From: Branchiostoma floridae
Taxonomy: Eukaryota > Chordata > Leptocardii > Amphioxiformes > Branchiostomatidae
Assembly (NCBI RefSeq): GCF_000003815.2
Contig: NC_049981.1
Location: 850,636 to 914,635 of the forward strand
Direction of reading: 5' to 3'
DNA: 64,000 bases
In this document: in pieces, positions 49,401 through 61,400 of the stretch
Numbering within the stretch: the first letter of the stretch is position 1
Layout: every line of letters begins with the position of its first letter
Position numbers and translations under genes: made by a program
The notes under the pieces: model-generated
The model's database searches: none
The model's input: the letters and a program-made list of their open reading frames with translations, nothing else
Told to the model about the DNA's origin: nothing

Positions 49401-52400
49401 TTTAGTCAACTTGCAAATAATTTCAAAAGAGATTTTGCTCAACTTCAATACTAAAACCTTATACTTAGTCTAGCAAATTCAAGTTGTGTTTCATTGATTT
49501 TCATAACTCACCTGCTGGATATGTCTTCAGCCAATCAAACTCTGGCGTGTCTGGAGCGACGTAGTTGTCCGGTACCCAGCCGTATCGTTCTCCCAGGATC
49601 CCCAGGAAGAACTGACAGCGCGAGACCTCGCTCAGACAGATCTCAATGGACTTCTCACTACGAGACTCCTCCTCTGTTATACCCCAGCGTAGATCAACCT
49701 CATGGATATGGACAAACCTATTGGAGAAAACAACAATTGAAGATATTACAGGAAATTCCACAACTTTGAAATCTGCAAAGAAGTTTTTGCCAGAAAGTGT
49801 TAAAATGTGCATAGCAATGTTTGACATTGAACAGTTTATCTGAGGAAGCTATGCAGGGACGCATGTATTGTACTTAGTAATTATGTATTTATTACAGCTA
49901 GATCTATCAAAGTAATGATTAGATTCTGGGTCCCCAGGCATATCACATAAAAAAGTGATTTTTTTTTACAACATCATGACAATGTCAATGAAAGTAGAAA
50001 ATTACAAGGGAGAATTACAAACCTGTATCATCCAATGTCAAAGAAAGTCCTTTTTTCAGGTAATTGGTTGACTAGACTTGAATATTTTACAAGTAATACT
50101 TTAATTATAAATATTGAATCACCAAGCTCTTGTAACTCAAACAGAGTCTGAATGTAGAATGGATTATGTTTTCGATAGATTGTACATTTATATTGAATAA
50201 GGAGAGGAGAGCAATATACAGTTATTCCTTCCCCAATGCATCCGAGAATTATATATTCAGGAAAAAGATATCATAACAATACCTCTCTGCAGCACGTGCC
50301 CGCAGTTCTGGGAAGACAAACCGTGTCAGCAGGTCCCTCTCCCCGTGCATGTCACGGAATGTGGAGGAGATGAACACACGAGCAGTTCTCCACTTTGGAA
50401 CGGTCAGCGGTCGAGCCACAGACAAATCTGTCAAATACAGTCACATAATAATATTGTATTCATTGCCAAGTACCATACATGTAAGTGCCATAAAATAGAG
50501 GCTTGTGCAATTTGTTAGGATCATGCAGCTACGCTGAAAATGGGTGATTCTTGTAGTACATGAAAGACCACAACATTTTGTAGAAATATTTCTGTAAAGT
50601 ACTCTTTGTGAGCATTTCAGCTAGAGACATTGCTGACTACCATCTCAAGATCCCTATCCATGTTTGACCACAACCTATATTGACCACAACCCAATTTTCA
50701 TATGAATGTGTAAGTTTTCACTGATACGTGTAACAAAATTATACCCTTACAACCTTACATGTATATGGACAATGTATTTGTCCCTTTGTTCAGACAATTG
50801 TAGTGCTTATAGTGGCACAAATAGTGTAGGACAGCAATTGTGTCCTTCCCTCTAACATTCTTGAGTCAGCCCCTCAAACACTAGACCCCAATTTTTTATT
50901 CCTTCCAAAAGACAGGTGCATGCAGGCCCAGCCAAGATGCCTAATAGGCTTAGGTCATATTTCCAAAAGGGGCCCAGTCAGAATGTTTTAAGAAACAAAA
51001 AATTAAACTGATAATTATATACTTAGAAATATACACAGATCATTCCCATGAATCTTATTTTGACATTTTGTGTATTTTGATGTCTTTTAATAAATCATTC
51101 TTTTTGCTCCCGAAAGCTGCCCGGTTTGGAAATGTGACCTAAGCCTTAGCCAGGATTAAACAAAGATCTACAGTGTCTACAAACCTGCAGTAGTCTGCAG
51201 TTCTTGTGCAGCTGCAGTAGATCTGGAGATGGCTGCAGTAGGCACAGGTTTCAGGTTGTAAGCCTGGTCAATGTTCTCCACATGGGTCAGCTGGGCACCG
51301 CTACCTCTCTCTGCTATAAACCTGGGGTAAAGAAAGAAACACAACAGTGTTAATGTTGTGCATTTTTGATGCATTCAAATTGAAAAGATATTCTCATAAC
51401 TAAATACTGATCATCTTGACCTAAGATTTTAAAGTTTTTTTTTTTTACATAATCTATAGACAGCTTTTAAACATAAAACAGATCAGTTCTGTATAGTTGT
51501 GTGAGTAAAAGCTGACTAACACCAGATTGTACACGAAAGCTTACCGGGATAGCCCTTCTCTTATCACTAAGTGTGGTGAGAATTTTTTAACATGCTAAAC
51601 TTTGGTGTGGCTCTTCTCAAACACATGGCCATTGGGTAATTTCTTAATGCCTATAATCATAATTATATTCATGACCCAATATGTTCTTTCAAATGACATT
51701 GTAAAAACCATGATATGAATTCTTAGATAGTACACATTTTCCCAATCTTGGCTTGGCTAAAAAAAGTATGTCTAAACTGTACAAACTGTGTATTTTACTT
51801 CAAAGTAAAATACACAGTTTGTACAGTTTTTATTTTGCAATAATTATATTAAGAATTAATCATTATTTGAATGGCATGTTTTCATAACCATCTAAGATGA
51901 TAGGAAAGACTAGTGCATCAAATTTCTATGAAATTTTAAAAATATGATGACACTGCATCTTCCTTCATAAATCTATATTTCTATAGCTAGCTCACAAACA
52001 GACCAATAAACAACCTTCTTGGCAAGGTTGACAAGGGAGGAAATAAAAAGTTACCTGAGAATCTGGTCGCTGTACCCAGCAATGTGGATATCGTTGGGAT
52101 GTGTTTCCTGGTCCACAATCCCACAGGACCTCCCGCTGAGATCCACCGTTACAAACAGCAGGTTGGGGTTGACGTAACGACGGTACTTCTCCAGAAAGTT
52201 GTTAAGCTTCACATTCAGGCTGGCATTGTTGTACTTGCCATTCCACAGGACCAAGAGATTGTCCAGCTGGAAAATACATATTTTTACTTAAAATAATGAT
52301 GTAACCATCTGGAAGGAGAGGATGGACCTGGTCCGGGCAAGCAGCCCGCAATGATGATGATGTAACCCTAGTTCACCATATCCGCAGGGTAACCTAATAG

Positions 52401-55400
52401 TATACTCATTGTTTTCAAAAGCAGGGTATTTAAGGCTATCATGCTGACGAAATGTAAGTTCAAGCTGCTATATTTTGGAAATATCACAATTTGAAACAAC
52501 CATCCGTCGACTTCATATCCCTAAATACGCTGAAAAACAATCATTAAGATTACCCATAGATAAAGGATAACCAGCGTTATATCGTTATAGTGTGTTTTTC
52601 AAATCATTTATTGTGTATCACAATCTGTCAGTAAACAAAAAAGCTAAATATAGACTAAAGTGAAGTTAAACAAATTACGCAACAGTTGGTAAAGACAAAT
52701 TGGTAAACCTATTCTACATGTAAAACCCATCTTACCTGGACCCTGTTCTTGAGCATATCTGTCAGGAACTCTATGGGAACGCCAGTAGAGGACCTCTGAG
52801 ACATCAACTGGAATATTCAAATTTCAGGATTCAAATTAATGCTATTTTGGGTACAATAAAACATTCCTATCTAACACAGCAGGTAACTAGAAAGGCAACA
52901 TCTTGCAAAAAATGCAGAATGTTTTCCCTCGCATGTGTTGAGCTACTAGCATACAAAACGAAACCATTAGGCTTGCCTTAAAGTAGTGTGTGCGAGTTTA
53001 AAAAAAAGAATTTGAGCTAAGAATGGGGGTATCTAAGTAGACTAGGCCCTGACATGATAGCCAGTCCAGGAAGCCATGCCTAGTGCACAGCCCAGCTTTT
53101 TCGGTAAACCTTTTCTGCTGGAAGGAAGAGAGAAAAAGAGCACACCAGCAATCAAAAGCAACAGAAGTTGATGATAACTGGACATCCCCTGACCTGTGTG
53201 AGCCCCTTGAGCCTCTCCACGTTCTCCAGGATGGACCCTGTCTCCAGACTGACCGCCCGATGATGACCAGCTGACACCAGGTGCATGCTGGACTCCTCAC
53301 AGGCATGTTTACACATCAGGCCCAACAGCAGCCCTACCTCCGTCAGCTGGGAAGAAAAAATGATGATTTTAGAATTTTTCATTGTCTACATTATGATAAA
53401 CTATTATCTTCTCAAATAAAACACTCCCTTTCTGAATATCATTGAAGAAGTTAGTAGTCTAGAATGCTTCTTCGATCAGAGACACGTAAATTTTTGATAC
53501 AGTCTTGTCAGTACATCTTGGTCACTTAAGGCCATTCCATTATCAAGATGTACTGATCGGACATCAAAAATTGTGTGAAATACTGACATTTTTACCAACT
53601 AAAACATTAAGACAATCATTGTCTTTTATTTATGTGAAATTACTTGGGAATAGAGAGAAAAATAACATAAATTTGAATTTGTACAGCTCAAAATGTGTTC
53701 AAGACTGGTGGACAAGAGGTGTGTGCTTTATTCAAGACTTTGCATTTTATGTTTCAGATGTGCAAGTTTGCCTCAAAATGGGATTGTGTATTTCTATCAG
53801 GATATCTTATCTTGCATAAAAACAGCATCATATGGGGCTTGCACATGTCCTTTGATTGATTGCTGCTGGACAATATCTATCTGTTTCTATAACCGTTACA
53901 ATACTTCATGTGTCTGGGACTGCATTGTTATCAGTGACACCTAGCTGCAGTTATAAGAACTGCACCTACAGTTCTAGGCTTGCCGAGGCCCCGTGCGGCA
54001 GTACAGGCCATCTCCATCTCGTCGTTCATCGCCATGGCGATGACAGTGGTCCCCTTGATCGGGGCGACGTTGTAGCAGGTCGCGATCTTTACTGCTGTGT
54101 CCAGAGCGGTACGGTAACGGTTCAAGAGAGGCAGGTCGTACTTCAGACCCCTGTAAGTGGACAAAACAGTTCAAATTGAATAAAACGTAAAATGTCTAGC
54201 CCCTTTCTAGAACTTAACTTCTAGTGCCCGTAAGACACTTTTCAGTACATTCTCCTCAAGTAAATACGATACAACGCAGTGCGTTCCATATTGCCCAAGG
54301 TACAAGCCGGACCGCGGGAAGGACCCACGGATCTGACCCGTGGGAGGGCTTGGACCAAGGATGATGCAGAATGCACCATGTTGCATTTTTAGTATGTCAT
54401 ACCAATTTGATAAAACAAACTTTTCAATGCAGGGGGTTTAATGCTCTCGACAGAAAATAGTAACGATATCAATTTCAATAATTCAATTTAGTATTCAGAT
54501 TCATACACAAAGCATATCTAAAATCATTCTATGGAAGCCTGTGAGATACATGAAGAAGTAGAACCCCTTGGAATACAGAAAATACTGACCAGTCAAGAGC
54601 ACTCAGATCCAACGATATATCATATCTTGGCAGTAATAACACTCAATATAGGTGTTTCTGACCGGTTGATAACTTTGGTTATCACATACGCCTCTGCTGT
54701 TATCAGATGTTTTTTCAGTGTTATCACACTGGCTTACTTCTGACATATAGAAAAATAGTTCTTCCTATCAAATAGCATTGTATAATTACAAAGAATACTA
54801 AAATCTACTTACATGTGTGCATTGGTGTTCTTGGCCGATTGGTCAGAGGTCAACGCAGCCTTGAAACTCATCCCCCCTCTTCCGCCCCTGCCTCTACCCC
54901 TGCCACGCCCACCACCACGCCCTCCGCCACGCCCTCTTCCACGTCCCCGCCCACTCTGTAGTGGTTCTCCAGATTCTATAAGTTGGGATGGAAAAGAAAT
55001 TGCAACAGTGAGTTCAGCACCAAGGGCAATACCAAGCCATAATCTTAGCTATGTTAATACCCAAATATTCTTTCCTCATACGTGTAAATTTGTAATCTTG
55101 ATGTTACAAAGACATTTTTTACAGTGTAGGGGTATACAATTATCATGGAGTCGAGCCTTGTTTGCTTTGGTCACTCCTGTAGGTCGGTACCCTGCAGGAT
55201 AGCGACATTCAGGAGTGGACCGAAGCGAATAAGGCTGGACTCCAGGCTAGTATATCATTGAAGACCAATTTTTCGTGGCTCAAGCATACAAATGGAGTGT
55301 TAAAAGTTGATCACAACAGGGGATCTGGCATCCTCCCCAGGAAGATGTTAAACTCCACTCACTCACTCACACTCATTATCCAGTTTAACGTCTGTTGTTC

Positions 55401-58400
55401 CGCATCCCTTGGGGGTTATGACCCAGAAACTATTTTGTGCTTCTTAAAGGTCAAATTTTGAACTCCCCTACTCTTTTTCAAAAGGTGTAGTGCGTTCTGT
55501 GAAGTGCGTTGGGTGTGCCTCTGCTCAAACATGGGGCCCCTATTTAATATCCTATCCAAGGGACATCCCTAACCAAAGCTAGGCACTCACTTTCACCTCA
55601 GTTAAGTGAGGAGAGTCGTGCCTTCCGCAAGAGCAATAGATCATAAACAAATCATCAGATTCAAACCTATAGGGTATGGGCCAAACACCCTTACATTACG
55701 CCACACAACCCAACTGACATACCTGCTGCTGTGAGATCTTTCTCTAGCTGGTTCAGGACTTCGTACGCGGAGAAGAATCGGAATGGGAACTGGCGGCTGT
55801 TGATGACCGCGCCCTCGTCCGTCAGCTTGCGGAGGACCCAGCCGTGGTGTTTGGAGCTGATCCCGGCAGTCAGCATGTTCCGCAGGTTACGCAACATCGC
55901 CATGAACGGTAACTTCTTGTGATCTAAAAAAAGGAATTTGATACATTACTGTAAATGCAGAAATGTTTGCGGTGGATTAATGTTCGCGGTTTTTGTGGTG
56001 ACCACTTCACCACAAACTTAAAACCACTGCGAACATTTTCATAATGGTATTGGACTGCAGTCTATTGTGTTACCGCAAAATTAAAACCACCGCAAAACGT
56101 CCTTTTTCCAGCTACTGCGAAATTAAATCCCCGCGAATTTAAATGCATTTACAGTATAAGCAACAGCAAGTAAGATTCTAAACACATGCTGACTATTTTG
56201 GTCTTACAGTGATTGCTGATTAATTAAGTTCTCTATATCAAACAAATATCAGCTTTTTCAATTGCCACTGTCTTTCCCCTAATGTACAATACCCTGGTGT
56301 CAGGTGACCTCATGACCTCTTCCAGGTCACATGACAATCGGAGGCAACAAAGAATGGCAGACTTCCTTGTCTTAAAACTTTTATCCAATTTCAGAAACAT
56401 TAGTATTAAAAGTACTGTTTCAAGTCTGATACTAGTAACTATAGCTAACATTTCTTTATTTCCTCAGAGGCAACAAAAATATTGGAAAATTCAATCCAAA
56501 TAAGCTTTCAATATGGCTTGGTGAGGTAGAAGTAGAGGGATGCCTTAAAAAGAGTTAAATTTCTTGTTGTTAAGTAATAGCCAATGAGACCCTACTTCAC
56601 AAAATACTGACCAATCAGCTCCTCCTATAGACTCATGCATGAGGCCGGTATGAAACATTACTTGGCTGCTAATTACGGATTAACCAATGAGTAGAAGACA
56701 CATCACCAAATACTGACCAATCAGCTCCCTTCAGATCTCTGCATGCTGTATGAAGTTGTTAATTAAGGAACAACCAATAAAAAGAGTACACATCACCAAA
56801 CACTGACCAATCAGCTCTTCCCAGACCTCTGCCTTGTTTCCCCTGAGTGACACCTGTGTCTCCCATGTCTCCGGTGTGGGGAGTTTCATACGTTTGCCAG
56901 CTTGGTCAGGGTCCCACGTGCCTGGCAGTCGGCTCTGGTAGAAACTCTCAAGGTCCTCTGGATATCTATATCAGAGAAAAGGGGGCTAAAATTATCCATT
57001 CTGTATATTGAAGAGACAACAAGCCCAGAAAACATCATTCATCCAATTGTAGGAGACATACCAAGTGAATATAAGGGGCCTAAATGTACACCATGATTCT
57101 TCCACACATCAAAAGCTTAATGCACAATTTACCACCCAAACAGACACACGACAATACTTGTACATGTAAGTCAATGAAAGTTAGACATCCAGGTAATAAT
57201 TTTAAAATAAGAAAACAAATGCAAGGTACTAGGCACTCAAGTACAATTGAGTTTGTAACGGTAACACATTTTTTTGACAACATCCCTGTCTTTTGTCAGT
57301 GACTATAGATCCTCTGTTTTTCAATTAGTCACTGGCCAAAAACAGCACGAGAAATGTCTGTCAATTTTAGAATAATATTATAACAATTGAACCTGAATCA
57401 GTAATTGTTACATGTAACTTTTGTACCATATGTGTGATATTAGTAAAGTTATTGAGGAACTAACTGAAGCTGTAGTACAACAACAAACTTTAAATTTAAG
57501 TGTCTCACTTCTTCCCAATGAGAGCCATGACATGTTCCACTGGCTGCGTAATGTGCAGTTTACGAATCAGCTGCTTGAGTGTGAATGTCAGCCTGACCAA
57601 TTCCTCCTCGTTTTCACCTCCTTCACTCTCCATGGATATCTGTTGGGCAACCTTGGGCTGTTCCTTGTCTTCTTTCTTATCATCCTGGGATAAAACAGGA
57701 AAAAAGGCCCATTGTGAATTAAGCAGACTGAAGACAAAGTGGCCCAATGGAAAAATATAGCACGACCATCCATGAAAAATTACTTCAACCACAAAAACAC
57801 AAAGACCTGCCAGCCTGCTGTCTGCTAAATACAGTGTTTTCGTCTTCTAGTGACTGTGATTGATTGCCATTAAAGCTGATGAGAAACACATTAGAATTAC
57901 AATCTCTAATTGGCAATAAGGAAACCTTCTGGATGATACATCCTCCAAAGCAAACATTCACAAAGCGAACATACGTAACAGTTATTAGTCAGTATTACTT
58001 AATAGAGAGACCACCAAAAAGGGTCAACGAAGGTCAGTGAAACCCTATGGCTATGCAGAGGTGATCCCTTGTATGACTGTATGCACATACTAAGTAACGT
58101 AAACCTACATTCAAGCAAACACTGTACAGCGACCACTCAAGACAAAATGGACACAGTTGTGGACATTCAAGTACTAGTACACACTCAGTTAAATGTAGAG
58201 ATGATGACAGAACCAAGTTTATAGCCCTCTCATTAAGAAAATGAACTATTTGAAAGCAAACCTTCTTTTTCTGAGTTTTCTTGTCCTTGTTGTACTTGGC
58301 CAGCTGATGTTGGTCGAAGTCAGGAAACTTGGCAGCCATGACCTTCCGTAAAGCCACGGGTAAAGAGCCGAAGTTCAACGACCTGTCGTGGAACGTCTGA

Positions 58401-61400
58401 AAAAAATAAGATACTATTAGACTGAATACTTTTACATTTATAGTAGAACGTTAGTGATTGAATGACTTATATACTTGTTTCCTTTTCAAGCAAATCATTC
58501 ATTTCATACACTGTGAGGGCTCGAAATACTTTTTTCTGCATACCTGCACTGGTGAACATTGCAAATTACCTGCACTAGACAAATTTTACATGCACCACTC
58601 TGAAGTCTGAACCTAAGAATTATGAATCATACTAAAATTGTTCAGGAACAATGCATTGCTATTTTTTCTTTCATACTTTAACAATGCAACTAATAACAAT
58701 CCATACACACCTACATCATAGGACATTTATGTATAAAACCCAGTACATGGACAAGTGCAGGTTAGGTGCAGGTAGACACCAGAAATACCTGCACAGCTCC
58801 AATTTTACCTGCACTAACCTGCATATGCAGGTGGTAATTCAAGCCCTTAAGTCTGAATTTTGAGATATTTTTACTGTGCTTGACTACTACTAAAAATATC
58901 TCAAAATTCATGCAGTGCCATACATTCTGCTGCAATTCCATGACATTGCAACTTAATAGCAATTTGATGAATTATCGATAAATTGCTATAAAATTGCAAT
59001 TAAGGAGTGTTAAACTTAAAAAATTATACTAAAAGGGCTTTTCTGCTTTTTTTCAAGGATGACAATAATGCTTGATACATCCTAAAATTGGACAGAATTA
59101 AAGGAAATTATCTTGAGACTAAATAGACTTCTGCGTCAAACAAATAAACAAATAAACAAACACTATCAGACCTGGTATATCTCGGCCACCTCTATCCAAT
59201 CAGACGGCAGCCTGACCGAGGTGCTGAAGTACTTCTTGAGGAATGGCCGACAGGCGGGAATGTTCGCGGACAGCGCCAGGAGGAAGTTTGCCGTGACTCG
59301 GATGTTCAACTCCTGACGGGTGTACAGGGCAAGCTGGAATGGAACAGATCTAGAGTTATCATGGAAGTCTAACAGTACACATGTGTTGGTAGACTTAGTA
59401 TTCATTAGACATAATTCCACCCAAATGTCCCATGTTTACAGACAAAAAGAAAGCTACCTTACCTCTAACATCAAAAACCCACACATTACTGAAAAAGGTG
59501 GGATCCTTTGTCTTCCACTGTCTCAGGAAAAACAAGTCAAACCCAAAAAGTCACAGTTTAGAGTTAGCTTTTAGACTAGACTAGAAACATTCTATACTGT
59601 TCTACACTTAGTTATTTGTTTGCCTCCTTTCATGTTACCTACAATTAGCCCTCGGGCATGAATTTGCAATAAACTATGATAATTCATAATACAATGGTAA
59701 ACTTTCGTTCAACACAGAGGTATACACGGATCAAATTTTCAACGACCACTATCCCTTTCTTTAGAAGTTACAAAATGTATACTGAGCTCAGTACTAGTAT
59801 TGATATATATAACTGAGTTCGGTGTTGATCCTGAATAAGGCGATAGTGGTGATTGAAAATTTCCATCTATACCTTTGTCTGAGGAGTATTTTAGGCTTCT
59901 ATATCAGAATCTACCAAAAAATTTATGTACCAAAATAGTGCATGAATCTTGATACTACTTTTGATCAGTAATGTTACCTTTAAGACAAACTCAGGGTCAA
60001 AGTTCAGCAGCTGCTCGGCCAGCGTGGACAGTCTCCCCCGGGTGCTGTCGTGCTCGTCACGCAGGTTTGGGGACTGGATCAGTGATCCGCTCACCGCATT
60101 GATCAGGGTTTGCTGGGAGAGACCAGAAAATTGGTTGTGCATTACTAGTTAAAGCTTTGATGAGGTAAAAGCACTTTTAAAATGCCAGACAAAAAACAAA
60201 GGAAGCTGTAAAAAAGCATCCTCCTACGCAGGGACATCCGACGGTGAAACCACTTGTCTGGATGTACCCTGCTTTCTGAACTGTCACTCTTAGTTCCTGT
60301 GGGCGTCGCCACAAACCAGCTGTCAGCCAATCAATTTTCAAAAGAGATCTCTCACATATAAGGGTATATATAAGTTCATTTATTTATAAGTAGGGCAGTC
60401 AGGAACTAAGGTTGACAGTTGAGACAGCAGTGTACATCCAAACAGACGGTTTTGCCGTTGGGTGTCCCTGCGTAGGAGGATGAAAAAAGGTGATACACTC
60501 AAAGCATTTATTTTACCTTTAGCGCAGGCAAGTTTGTGGTTGGCATCTGTTGACAGATGGATGAGTCCAGCTCAGGTGGCAGGAAGGCTGGCTGTTCTAT
60601 CGTCTCCGTGGCAATGTCAAGCCTGATGTCATACTCTGGTTTCATCGCCTCTGCCTCAAGCATGACCTTCCTTTCTCCATGGGTCACCTTGACGTCTGGG
60701 TCGTGTTTGTATTTCTTTGCCGTCCTGTGCTTTTTCTTCAATGGTTTGCCTTTATCAGCAATGGCTGCTTCCTTTTTTGTTGATTTTTCAACTTTTTTGT
60801 GTTCTCTCATCTGTAGATGCCCAGATAATGGTTGCCTTTGATCAGCTTGTATCTTAATCAGCGATTCCTTTGGCTGGGGGAGAATCGTTGACTTGGTCGA
60901 CAGCTGCAAAGAACCCTGGGAGAGAACCTGATGGTTGTGGACTGAGGAACTCTGGGATACCTGCAAAAGCTTCCCAGTGTGCAGCAGGGGATTGTGGGAT
61001 GTCTGGAAACCATGTTTCAGACCTGAAGTCAGAAGATTGTTGACTGTCGTTCCAATCAGAGGTTTGCTTTGGACTAGCGCAGGATTTTGCAGTGATGGGG
61101 TCTTAATTAGCATGATTTTTTCCTTGCCAGATAACTCTACATTGCTCTCCATTCTGACAGGTTTGGACTTCTTTGTATGAGTTTTGCTGGAGCCAAGCAA
61201 GAGCTTATTGGTGGTGAGATCATTTTGTAGCTGTGGTGATGATTTGGGCTTGCTTTGAGCCAATGCAAAGCCAGATCCCAAAAGAGGATTTGGATACTTC
61301 GTTGATTGGCCAAGAAGTGGATTGACCTTTGTGAGGGACTCCATGTTTGTGTTTTGATTGACAGATGATGATGACATCAACCCTGTGCTCCCTGTTGTCA

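Larger units (their letters stand above)
55723..60112 (-). other. TEP1: TEP1 exons 3-8: TROVE module
   Basis: Six exons encode the alpha-helical TROVE/HEAT-like RNA-binding module shared with Ro60, about residues 315-636. Recognisable segments are [60 protein letters not shown] and [13 protein letters not shown]. In Ro60 and TEP1 this module binds structured small RNAs (Y, vault or telomerase RNA). A charged Lys/Glu insertion (KKEDKEQPK) sits in the middle at 57684-57640. The intron on the 3' side of exon 56808-56965 contains duplicated copies of that exon's end. Confidence 0.85.
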
